NCBI GenBank assembly: GCA_022360315.1
Contig: JAKSDA010000333.1
Span: 1-57,840, forward strand
From: Pseudomonadota bacterium
GTDB taxonomy: Bacteria; Myxococcota_A; Polyangia; Haliangiales; Haliangiaceae
Reading direction: 5' to 3'
Length of the DNA stretch: 57,840 nucleotides
Part shown: positions 41,056-49,506 of the stretch, piece by piece
Position numbering within the stretch: position 1 is the stretch's first letter
Layout: every line of letters begins with the position of its first letter
The notes under the pieces: model-generated
Told to the model about the DNA's origin: nothing
The model's input: the letters and a program-made list of their open reading frames with translations, nothing else
The model's database searches: none
Made by a program: the position numbers and the translations under genes

Positions 41056-43185
41056 ATGGACACAACGGCCAGTAAAATGTCACGCCTCGCTCCACCTCGG
41101 CGCGTCATGTGGCTGCTTGCTGTGCTCGTCGGCGTGCTGGTATTTGCATCTGCCGGCAGCCGGGCTCACGCCCAGTCTCGCGACGATAAGCGCCTTGTGA
41201 TCTTACCATTTTACGGCAGCAGTGGGGCGAGGAATGATGCGGTTCGGGACGGGGTGATCAAGGCGCTCCGAGAATCGGCGAGGATCATGTCGTCTCGTCG
41301 CTTCGCCCGGGCCTATGCCGACGCCAGTGGTATGGAGTACGGAGCGCTCGCATTCAACGAGGACGACCTCGATTCCCGGCTGGTCGCCCGGGCCGCGAAG
41401 AAGCAGCGGCTCATCGCTGTGATCACCGGCCAGTTGCGCCGCCGACGCGGCCGGTATCGACTTCGAATGACCATGCGCTCGGCTGCAGACGGCCGGGTCA
41501 TCAAGGAGCTGAGAATACGGATTGGCCGCAGGCCACGTCTCAGCACCCGGACGCGTCGGCTCATCCGGCAGCAGTTCGTCCCGGTCATAGACGTGCTGGT
41601 CAGACTCAGCGGACCGCCAGAGGCCGAAGAGACCCCATCAACTCAGCCAGCCCCATCCCCGATCGACGATGCCACCACTGATACAACAGATACGACGCCG
41701 ACTCCGCCGCCCGATCCAGGCGGTGACGACGATCCCGGGAGTTCGGATAGCGTCGACGACGGCCCCGAACTTCCCCCGGGCCTGGGCGGAGACAGCGAGG
41801 AGCCGGACGGCGACGATCCCGGTCTTCCTCCTGGATTGGGCGGTGACGATAGCGGTGAATCGTCCGACGGCGGCGATTCAGATCTGCCCATATTAGGCGA
41901 TGGAGGTGATACCGACGACTCATTTGACTTTGGTGATCAGGAGGGTTTGCTGGATTCGCTCGGCCTGGCCGGTTTCGTCGATCTGCGCAACGGAGCGCGG
42001 ACCCAGGATGACCCCAACCAGGACCGGCGAGCCACGTTGGGCGAACTTCGCCTGCAGCTCGGTGTCGAGCGTGAGTTTTTCGATCGTTTCACTCTCAAAC
42101 TGACCGGAGATCTTCTGATCGATCTGGTCGACGACAATACCGACGTCGATCTCGAGCGAGGCACGGGCATTGTCGATTTGCGGGATGCCAATCTGAGCTA
42201 TACCCCGCTCGACTTCCTCGACATCAAAGTCGGGCGGCAGACTCTCACCTGGGGTTTGGGCGATTTTGTATTCCTGAACGACCTCTTTCCCAAAGACTAC
42301 CAGGCCTACTTTACCGGTCGTGACAACCGATACCTCAAGGCCCCCTCGGATGCCATGAAAGCCAGTGTCTTCAGCTTTCTCGGCACCCTCGACATCGTTT
42401 TTGTGCCCCGTTTCGATCCAGATCGCTTCGTCACCGGTGACCGGCTTTCGTTCTTCAACGGATTCACCGGGTCACTCGCTGGACAGGACGCCAACCTGGA
42501 TTACCAATTCCCGGACGAGTGGTTTAGCGATATCGAGCTACACGCACGCCTGGCCAAGACTATCGGCAGCCTGGAACTCGCCGCCTATGGGTACTATGGC
42601 TTCTGGAAGAGTCCGGCCGGCTCTGAGCAGGACCCCGATTCCAGCGAGGTCAATCCCACCTTCCCCGAGCTTGCCGTGTACGGCGTAAGCCTCCGGGACG
42701 AGCTGGCCAGTGGCATAGCCGGCCTCGAAGTGGCCTATTACGACTCGCCCGAAGATCCGTTCGGTACAAACCCGGCCATTGCCAACAGCGAGGCGCGTTT
42801 CCTGATCGCCTACGAACGCCAGCTGCCCAAGATCGCCCGAGACCTGACTGTCAGTGGGCAGTACTACCTCGAGTGGATGATATATCACGATGAGTACATC
42901 AGTACGTTGCCCATGGCCAGCGTCCCCCGAGACCAGTTTCGCCATATCGTCACTCTGCGCATCACCAAACTGCTGTTCAGTCAGAACCTGACTGCATCGT
43001 TTCTCACCGTCTACAGCCCCAGCGATGCGGATATTTATCTCCGGCCGACCTTCGATTACGCCATTGCAGACTGCTGCAATCTGATGGCGGGCGGAAACTT
43101 CTTTTTCGGCGCCGACGATCACACCATGCTCAACCAGTTCCAGAATAACAACAACGTTTACGGCGCTCTTCGGTACGGTTTTTGA
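41056..43185 (+). CDS. Outer-membrane beta-barrel protein with N-terminal soluble domain
   Basis: A 709-aa secreted protein. The signal (MWLLAVLVGVLVFASAG, cleavage after HAQ) needs a start at 41056 or 41077; I chose 41056. Residues about 40-185 form a soluble domain like the N-terminus of TolB/CsgG proteins (LVILPFYGSSGARNDAVRDGVIKALRE, LIAVITGQLRRRRGRY). A Pro/Asp/Gly linker (195-290) includes two LPPGLGGD repeats. Residues 300-709 alternate beta-strands (VDLRNGAR, DLLIDLVDDNTDVDL, VGRQTLTWGLGDFVF) and end GALRYGF, a C-terminal aromatic typical of barrels. It may serve as the outer-membrane partner of the RND exporter. Confidence 0.78.
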   Translation: MDTTASKMSRLAPPRRVMWLLAVLVGVLVFASAGSRAHAQSRDDKRLVILPFYGSSGARNDAVRDGVIKALRESARIMSSRRFARAYADASGMEYGALAFNEDDLDSRLVARAAKKQRLIAVITGQLRRRRGRYRLRMTMRSAADGRVIKELRIRIGRRPRLSTRTRRLIRQQFVPVIDVLVRLSGPPEAEETPSTQPAPSPIDDATTDTTDTTPTPPPDPGGDDDPGSSDSVDDGPELPPGLGGDSEEPDGDDPGLPPGLGGDDSGESSDGGDSDLPILGDGGDTDDSFDFGDQEGLLDSLGLAGFVDLRNGARTQDDPNQDRRATLGELRLQLGVEREFFDRFTLKLTGDLLIDLVDDNTDVDLERGTGIVDLRDANLSYTPLDFLDIKVGRQTLTWGLGDFVFLNDLFPKDYQAYFTGRDNRYLKAPSDAMKASVFSFLGTLDIVFVPRFDPDRFVTGDRLSFFNGFTGSLAGQDANLDYQFPDEWFSDIELHARLAKTIGSLELAAYGYYGFWKSPAGSEQDPDSSEVNPTFPELAVYGVSLRDELASGIAGLEVAYYDSPEDPFGTNPAIANSEARFLIAYERQLPKIARDLTVSGQYYLEWMIYHDEYISTLPMASVPRDQFRHIVTLRITKLLFSQNLTASFLTVYSPSDADIYLRPTFDYAIADCCNLMAGGNFFFGADDHTMLNQFQNNNNVYGALRYGF

Positions 43186-43204
43186 TTACTGCCATCGGCG
43201 CTGA

Positions 43205-44335
43205 TCATGCGGCCAGGCCGTAGTACTGCTCGAGCAGGACTCGGGTCGAGCGCGCGATATTAAACAGGCTGTCGGCGACCAACGCATGTGCCTGTGTGGG
43301 CGGCCTTTTGCCGGCGCCAGCGATGTCGCTCACCGCGTCTGCCCAGCGAGAGACGGGATCCCTGAGCGACAGTCGGCGAAACAGGCCGGGAACAATATCG
43401 GCCTCTGCGGGCGTAGTATCGGTGAATACGCAGGGAAGCCCCAGTGCCTGGGCCTCGATCAGAACCAGGCCAAAGCCCTCGACCGTGGTCGGCAGGATAA
43501 AGACATCCATGGCCGACATCAGCTCTGGCACATCGTCACGGGAACCGGCAAAAGCCACGCGATTGTCCAATCCCAGCCTTGCTACCCGCCATTCGATGTC
43601 GGCGCGGATTGCTCCGTCGCCGACAAAGAGCAAAAACCAGGATTCATCGCGCCGCACCAGTTCGGCAAACACGTCGACGATAAAGGCGTGTCGCTTGGGA
43701 GCGACGAACCGACCGACGTGGCCCAGGACCTTGTGGCCCGCGGGGATGGCGAATTCTTCAGCCACGGCTGTGCGCGTATCCCACCGCGTGAACCGGGCCA
43801 GATCGATGCCATAGGGCAAAACCCGCAGTTTGGTGTTCGCCCGGGCTGCTCCTGTGCCGTAGAGCGAGTCCAGACAGGCCGATGAGCAACCCACGATCCA
43901 GGAGGCGTTGCGCAAGAGCAGCGATTTGGCCGCGCGTTTGTACGTTCGCTGAATCACGGTCCTGTCGTGATACTCATTGCGGTTGTGAACATGGACAATC
44001 CTCACCGGTACCCGACAGCCCCGCGCCACGGTGATCGGGATAGACGCATTGTGGCGTCCATGCACGTGAAGAGCATCGTAGCGGCCATGGCGGCGCAGAA
44101 TCTGAGTTAGACGAGCTGCGCAGCGTCCGTGGTGGCGAAAATTCGGAGCACGAAAAATGTGTCCTCCTGCGGCGAGTACCTCCTGCTCGTAGCCATCTTC
44201 CACCCGCGTTTCGACCATGAAATCGAACTGGATGCGATCACAGTCCATCTGGCGCAGGACGTTCATGATCCAGGCCTGGACACCGCCCACGCTCAGCCCT
44301 TTCAGGGTGTGCAAAACACGATACTTGGGTGTCAT
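43205..44335 (-). CDS. GT4-family glycosyltransferase
   Basis: A 376-aa GT-B glycosyltransferase. ATG 44335 starts at MTPKYRVLHTLKGLSVGGVQAW, a typical GT4 N-terminus; ATG 44377 adds 14 residues. The C-terminal nucleotide-sugar site has GHVGRFVAPKRHAF and the E-x7-E motif EGFGLVLIEAQALGLPC. It is likely involved in polysaccharide or glycolipid assembly. Sugar specificity unknown. Confidence 0.88.
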   Translation of the reverse strand: MTPKYRVLHTLKGLSVGGVQAWIMNVLRQMDCDRIQFDFMVETRVEDGYEQEVLAAGGHIFRAPNFRHHGRCAARLTQILRRHGRYDALHVHGRHNASIPITVARGCRVPVRIVHVHNRNEYHDRTVIQRTYKRAAKSLLLRNASWIVGCSSACLDSLYGTGAARANTKLRVLPYGIDLARFTRWDTRTAVAEEFAIPAGHKVLGHVGRFVAPKRHAFIVDVFAELVRRDESWFLLFVGDGAIRADIEWRVARLGLDNRVAFAGSRDDVPELMSAMDVFILPTTVEGFGLVLIEAQALGLPCVFTDTTPAEADIVPGLFRRLSLRDPVSRWADAVSDIAGAGKRPPTQAHALVADSLFNIARSTRVLLEQYYGLAA

Positions 44336-44558
44336 GATACCAGGGTACAGGCGAGCGCCATCGACTGCTCCGTTCACCGACCGGGCGGTCTATATATTGT
44401 AGCATCGGCACTGTCATCACCGTGATGCCAGTCGCTCACATACTGCCAGGCGCTCATACCAACCACAGATTGGGCTGGCCCTCGGCCCACCCCGGCGGTA
44501 TCATACCCGGCCACGCTGTGGTTGTTTAACAGTGCCAGGTCCGAGCTGGAAGCAAGCT

Positions 44559-45086
44559 ATGGAAGGTCTATCCGTCGATCTATTGACCGAAGCGCTCACG
44601 GAGGAGCTTCTGCCCGAACTGATAGCGCTTGATCGTATCATCTTCGATGCGATCGGAGACCGGTACGGCGACCACGTCTGGCGCGAGGAGCACTTTCAAA
44701 AGCGGTTAGAGCAAAAGTGGCAGCTATCTTGCGTCGCCCGGACACAGGGCCGGTTGGTCGGGTTTTGGATCGCCTCCCGGCGGTCCCCGACCACTGTCCA
44801 CACCCACCGGGTCGCCACTCACCCCGAGCAGCAGGGACAAGGTGTGGGCAAGGCCATGTTCGAGCTCGCGCGCAAACAGGCCGCTCAGGTCGGCGCCGGG
44901 CAGATGACGTTATTCGTCGTGCTGGCCAACCGAACCGCCATTGCCTTTTACGAACGCGTGGGTTTCAGTCAGCTCAAAGGCGATCCACTGAGCGAATTCA
45001 TCGGTGATCGGCCCCATGCGGCCATCGAGAACAACCTGGTGTTGATGGAGGGAATCCACTACAGGGCCATGCACCGGGCTCTGTAG
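44559..45086 (+). CDS. GNAT-family N-acetyltransferase
   Basis: A 175-aa acetyltransferase. Start ATG 44559 is preferred; GTG 44532 adds nine residues. Acetyl-CoA motif A is VATHPEQQGQGVGKAMFELA (Q/R-x-x-G-x-G/A), and ANRTAIAFYERVGF is motif B. Acceptor unknown. It precedes a PIG-L deacetylase on the same strand by about 40 bases, hinting at sugar or thiol metabolism. Confidence 0.85.
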   Translation: MEGLSVDLLTEALTEELLPELIALDRIIFDAIGDRYGDHVWREEHFQKRLEQKWQLSCVARTQGRLVGFWIASRRSPTTVHTHRVATHPEQQGQGVGKAMFELARKQAAQVGAGQMTLFVVLANRTAIAFYERVGFSQLKGDPLSEFIGDRPHAAIENNLVLMEGIHYRAMHRAL

Positions 45087-45127
45087 CCAGCCCGGACTGG
45101 CACGCCTGCCATCCTGGAGATCACTCG

Positions 45128-45787
45128 ATGCGTATCCTGGTCATATCTCCCCATGCTGACGATGAGGTGATCGGCTGCGGCGGAACCATCCTTCGATCCG
45201 TGGCAGAGGGCCACTCGGTCGATGTGGTCGTGGTGACTGTGGGCAACGTCAACCGTCGCCACGAAGAGGTCAAGTCGACCAAAAGTACGCGACTGCGCGA
45301 GTTCGAAGCTGTGGCCGCAGAACTCGGATTGAGCAACTACTCGGTGCTCTTCGAGGACTACGAGAACAAGCTGGACATGCTGCCGATGCTGGAAATCATC
45401 TCGCAGCTGGACAGCGCTCTCGACGCTGGCTACGACCAGGTCTTTTTTCCATATGCCTCGCACCATCAGGACCATCGGGTCATGTACGAGGCTTGTTTCA
45501 GCGCGCTGCGCGAAGGCGCCCGCGACAATCCGCCGTCTCTCATTGCCATGTACGAATACACGTATATCGGCTGGGCACCGGCCAGCGTTCCGGGCGGGCG
45601 ATACTTTGTCAATATCACGCCGTACATGGAACGCAAGAAGGCCATCCTCTCTCTGTACAGTTCCCAGCTCCACTCCGAGCCACACCCGATCTCGATCGGC
45701 TCGGTAGAAACCCTGGCCCGGATGCGGGGTATGGAGAGCGGCACGCAGTACGCCGAGATGTTCTACTTGCTCAAAATGGTCGTTTAG
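45128..45787 (+). CDS. PIG-L/LmbE-family deacetylase
   Basis: A 219-aa zinc-dependent N-deacetylase. ATG 45128. The zinc motif PHADDE (residues 8-13) and the distal SHHQDHR near 117 supply ligands. Family members deacetylate GlcNAc conjugates in glycolipid, mycothiol or bacillithiol routes. Neighbouring glycosyltransferases fit a polysaccharide or glycolipid role, but partner genes for bacillithiol are not seen. Confidence 0.88.
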   Translation: MRILVISPHADDEVIGCGGTILRSVAEGHSVDVVVVTVGNVNRRHEEVKSTKSTRLREFEAVAAELGLSNYSVLFEDYENKLDMLPMLEIISQLDSALDAGYDQVFFPYASHHQDHRVMYEACFSALREGARDNPPSLIAMYEYTYIGWAPASVPGGRYFVNITPYMERKKAILSLYSSQLHSEPHPISIGSVETLARMRGMESGTQYAEMFYLLKMVV

Positions 45788-45853
45788 GCCGCGACTCGTG
45801 GATCTGGCAAAGTCCGTGCTGAAAGCCGGACGAGTGTGATATAGCTCGGCCCG

Positions 45854-46669
45854 ATGGTTCAGCGGATCTCGGCAACACTGGTCGAAAACCGTTCTCTGGC
45901 GCCGCATACATTTGTCTTGCGTCTGTCGGGTTGCGAGGCCCTGACCGACACACTTCCCGGCCAGTTCGTCATGCTGGCGGGCGATGATTGGGGCACAGAT
46001 CCGCTGCTGCCGCGGGCGTTTTCGCTGCTGGCAGTAAGCCCCGAGGCTCTGGCCGGCCACGTCGATATCCTGATCAAAACCACCGGCAAGGCCAGCCAAC
46101 GGCTCGAACGCGCCTTGCCGGGGGCCGGGTTTCGACTGCTCGGACCGCTGGGCCGCCCTTTTCCCGCGCCTCAGCCGGAAAGGCGCGACTTTCTCATCGC
46201 CGGCGGCGTCGGCCTGGCGCCGCTCATGATGCAGGCGCGCCGAGCGGCCAGCATGGGCCTGGCCCGTCGCAGCACAATGTTCTACGGGGGCAGGAGCGCG
46301 CGCGACTTGGTGCTCACCGATGAAATCGAACAGACCGGGGTGAATCTGGTGTTGGCCACAGAAGACGGATCGCGCAGCAGGCGCGGTTTTGTCACCGATG
46401 CGGTAAACGCAGCGCTCGCTCGGACGTCCCGGCAAGGAAAGCCCACCCTGCTCGCATGTGGACCCGAGCCCATGCTCGAGGCTGTGGCCAGACTGGCCCA
46501 CAACCACAAAGTCCGGGCCTATCTCAGTTTGGAAGGCGAAATGGCCTGCGGCATTGGAGCGTGTCTGGCCTGCGCAGTCCCATGTGCGACGAGACCGTAT
46601 CGCTACACCTGTGTGGACGGGCCGGTCTTCGACCTGGCCGAACTGCGCGGACCGTACACCGCGACCTGA
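45854..46669 (+). CDS. pyrK: Dihydroorotate dehydrogenase electron-transfer subunit PyrK
   Basis: A 271-aa ferredoxin-reductase-type subunit. FAD-binding domain (RAFSLLAV near 50), NAD-binding domain (IAGGVGLAPLMMQ), and a C-terminal [2Fe-2S] loop CGIGACLACAVPC plus YTCVDGPVF. With PyrD it forms the type 1B enzyme that passes electrons from dihydroorotate to NAD. PyrD follows after 27 bases. Confidence 0.93.
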   Translation: MVQRISATLVENRSLAPHTFVLRLSGCEALTDTLPGQFVMLAGDDWGTDPLLPRAFSLLAVSPEALAGHVDILIKTTGKASQRLERALPGAGFRLLGPLGRPFPAPQPERRDFLIAGGVGLAPLMMQARRAASMGLARRSTMFYGGRSARDLVLTDEIEQTGVNLVLATEDGSRSRRGFVTDAVNAALARTSRQGKPTLLACGPEPMLEAVARLAHNHKVRAYLSLEGEMACGIGACLACAVPCATRPYRYTCVDGPVFDLAELRGPYTAT

Positions 46670-46696
46670 TTCAATACGAGGCAAGCTGTACATCCC

Positions 46697-47698
46697 ATGG
46701 CTACGACACAACGCCTGGCCGGCTCACAACGCGATCGCGGCACCCGGGCAATCGACCTGTCCGTCCAGTTTGGTGCACTCGCGCTCAAGAACCCCATTCT
46801 CACTGCCTCGGGCACATTTGGCTATGCTGCCGAGTTCGAGGCGCTTACCGATGTCGACGCGCTGGGTGGAGTCGTCACCAAGGGAATCTCGCCTCGACCG
46901 CGCTTCGGCAACCCAGTACCGCGCATGTGCGAAACCGCGTCCGGCATGATCAATTCGATCGGACTGGAAAACGTCGGTCTGGAGGGTTTTCGACGCGACA
47001 AGGCGCCGTATCTCGGCTCGCTCGATACCTGCGCAGTGGTCAATTTTTTCGGCGAGACATTTGACGAATACGTCGAGTGCGCTGCTGGCCTCGACGCTAT
47101 TGCCCGCGACGTCGGCGGGGTGGACGCGCTGGAGATGAACATCAGCTGTCCCAACATCAAAAAAGGCGGGGTGGAATTCGGAACCGACCCACATGTGGCC
47201 AGAGCGCTCGTGCAAGCCTGTCGTCAGGTCACCGACTTGCCCATGTGGGTCAAGCTCACGCCCAACATCACTGACATCGTGGCGCTGGCTCGCGCAGTCG
47301 TTGAAGGCGGAGCCGACGGCCTGTCGATCATCAATACGATCACGGCCATGGGTGTAGACGTACGCAAACGACGGCCGCGCATTGCCACGGTGTTTGGCGG
47401 CCTGTCCGGGCCGGCGATCAAACCAATTGCACTTCGCATGGTCTATCAGGTGGCGCGTGCCGATCTCGGCGTGCCGATTTGCGGCATTGGCGGCATTGCT
47501 ACAGCTGAAGACGTAGCCGAATTTCTCGTTGCCGGGGCCACGGCCGTTCAGGTTGGCACCGCCAACTTTGCCGACCCTGACTGTGCCGTACGCATCATCG
47601 GCGATTTGAGCGCATTGGCCAGCGAACTGGAGGTCGGCCGGATCGCCGACCTGATCGGCACGCTGCGCACTGACTTCGAGCCGATCTGCCCCAAATAG
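46697..47698 (+). CDS. pyrD: Dihydroorotate dehydrogenase, class 1B
   Basis: A 333-aa FMN enzyme with an N-terminal 19-residue extension. NPILTASGTFG, EMNISCPNIKKGG (catalytic Cys, class 1), KLTPN and GLSGPAIKPIALR, then GIGGIATAEDVAEF (FMN phosphate) identify PyrD 1B. It oxidises dihydroorotate in pyrimidine synthesis. Partner of PyrK. Confidence 0.94.
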   Translation: MATTQRLAGSQRDRGTRAIDLSVQFGALALKNPILTASGTFGYAAEFEALTDVDALGGVVTKGISPRPRFGNPVPRMCETASGMINSIGLENVGLEGFRRDKAPYLGSLDTCAVVNFFGETFDEYVECAAGLDAIARDVGGVDALEMNISCPNIKKGGVEFGTDPHVARALVQACRQVTDLPMWVKLTPNITDIVALARAVVEGGADGLSIINTITAMGVDVRKRRPRIATVFGGLSGPAIKPIALRMVYQVARADLGVPICGIGGIATAEDVAEFLVAGATAVQVGTANFADPDCAVRIIGDLSALASELEVGRIADLIGTLRTDFEPICPK

Positions 47699-47780
47699 CA
47701 GAAAATCAGCCCGCTGGTGAACACAAGGAGATCAGGGCCAACTGAACGGCCTGGACGATCTCGATCCGGCGTGCTTCTCA

Positions 47781-48440
47781 TCATGGCTGGCAGATTGGAG
47801 CCTCGAAAACCTCGGCGCGAATCGAGCTCTTGGTGCCTTCGAGCCATGGACGAGAGCCAGGACCCAGGCGAAAGAGACGAGGCTGCACTGTGGTCGCCAT
47901 GGTGTACATCTGGCCATAGAGCGGAAATTTCGCGGCGAGGCGCTGAAACACGCTCTTGCGGACGGGCATGAGATACTGCGGGACAGGTGCATCCGGGCTC
48001 GGTCCAAAACTGGCAGTGAGAAAGTCGGGCGAGGCCAGGAGATTGGCCAGCTCGATCGCTGCGGCTCTCTTGTCGGGATCGATGACCTTGCTGTTGATAC
48101 CGACGAGATCGGAATAAAACAGCGTAACGTCGGGCAACCCGTCCATAGGGAACGGCTTAAACGAGACTGTATTGCGGGCTGGCCCCATGACAGACATTGA
48201 TTCTGTAAACCCGACAGTGGCCCGGCCCAGCCCCTGGCCGAACCAGATGGCTCGTTGATACGGGCTGTCTTCGCTGTAGTATTTTGCGTGCTTGGCGCTG
48301 GTCATGGCGAGCATCGTGCGGAGCTGGGCCATTATCCCGGGATCGAGTTCGGCGGCCGTTGGCAGCGACGGTGCGGTGGTGTAGCGATGAGCCAGATCTT
48401 CGGCTGCTTCGACATCATAGCTCGCATCGATTACCTCCAT
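47781..48440 (-). pseudogene. Probable C-terminal remnant of thiaminase-I-like protein
   Basis: A 219-codon frame resembling the second lobe of a periplasmic-binding-type fold, with features I associate with thiamine pyridinylase: VGFTESMSVM, FKPFPMDGLPDVTLFYSDLVGINSKV, ELANLLASPDFL, PQYLMPVRKSVFQ and a final WLEGTKSSIR. Full-length members are near 400 aa. An in-frame stop at 48483-48485 and the FHA gene ending at 48526 leave no room for the N-terminal half that carries the catalytic Cys, and no signal peptide is visible. I therefore read it as decayed. A short intact protein of another kind cannot be excluded. Confidence 0.5.
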
Positions 48441-48525
48441 CTGTCGGATGCCGAGTCCGATGAGAATACCCGCGACCGATCGCTATACCTCTTCGGCACC
48501 AGTTCCGACGATACCAGCTTTTCGG

Positions 48526-49473
48526 CTACTCTTCGAGTGGATTGCCCATTGCCTTGCCCTGGACGATCTCGATCTGGCCCACACCCAGCCGCATCTTGCG
48601 CTCACGCAGACGCCGCTGTACTACATCTTTGGCACCCACCACGCTGGCTTGTCGGAATTGCTGCCGCGCCCGATGAATCAGCACGTTGATCTGAACCTCC
48701 GTGGTGTGAAGCATCGCCGCCACCCTGGGAACTCCCAGCCAGCCGTGCTCCGAATCGGGCAAGATCCCGTCCCGATCCTGCAAGCGTGCCCGGGCCAGCG
48801 TGAGCAGCAGATATCCGTGCGAACGCGGATTCAAAGAGATCACCCGGCCTCGATCGACGATCTCGATCTGGACGAATTCCTCGTCGAGACTGACCGTGAA
48901 GCGAAGCTCCAGGTCGCTCAGTAGCAGGGGACCTTTCCCTGGCTGCAGAGTTTTCTCACGGACGATGGGCAACGTGAGCAGCCAATAACGACTGCCGATC
49001 TTCAGCCTTTCTTGATCCTTCACGGCCCGGCTGGTGCCATCGGGTACTTCGGCCAACCAATGCCCGGGCCTGTCCTCGTAGACAACTAGCTCGGGATTCT
49101 CAGGATCGGGCAAAAACAAAATGCCATCGCTGTCGGCATCGCGCCGCTTGCCATCGCTGGTCCGGGCAAAAGCCACTGGCGCTGCATCGTCGGTCATTAC
49201 AAATTGCTCCGCCAGGTCGCCAAATGCCATCTCCGAACCGGTCGTTACCCGAACCTGCTCGCCCGGGACAAGTCGACGTTGGTCGACAAAGGTGCCATTT
49301 TTGCTGTTCAAATCGCGCAGTTGCCAACCCGAATTGCCCCAACTGAGCACTGCGTGTTCCAGGGATACCAGCCGGCTCATGATCCTCAGAGTACATACAG
49401 AATCGCGACCGATGATAAACGACGGAGTGAGCGTATAAGACTTGCCAGTGGAAATGTTTTTGATAGAGGCCAT
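48526..49473 (-). CDS. FHA-domain regulatory protein
   Basis: A 315-aa cytoplasmic protein. Residues 5-95 are an FHA phosphothreonine-binding domain: FIIGRDSVC, SLEHAVL, LRDLNSKNGTFVD. A second half (about 175-290) is unassigned; HGYLLLTLARARL and VLIHRARQQFRQ suggest a helical DNA- or protein-binding module. Such proteins read out Hanks-type kinases, two of which are in the window. Third gene of the rseP-uvrC-FHA unit, 33 bases after uvrC. Confidence 0.82.
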   Translation of the reverse strand: MASIKNISTGKSYTLTPSFIIGRDSVCTLRIMSRLVSLEHAVLSWGNSGWQLRDLNSKNGTFVDQRRLVPGEQVRVTTGSEMAFGDLAEQFVMTDDAAPVAFARTSDGKRRDADSDGILFLPDPENPELVVYEDRPGHWLAEVPDGTSRAVKDQERLKIGSRYWLLTLPIVREKTLQPGKGPLLLSDLELRFTVSLDEEFVQIEIVDRGRVISLNPRSHGYLLLTLARARLQDRDGILPDSEHGWLGVPRVAAMLHTTEVQINVLIHRARQQFRQASVVGAKDVVQRRLRERKMRLGVGQIEIVQGKAMGNPLEE

Positions 49474-49506
49474 GACCGACGACGGTGCCGTGATGAATAA
49501 TCCGGG

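Noticed and set aside
45059..46711. 550-codon open frame antisense to the PIG-L and pyrK genes
   Set aside because: The sense genes have clear families and motifs; the antisense product has none and arises from GC-rich codon use.
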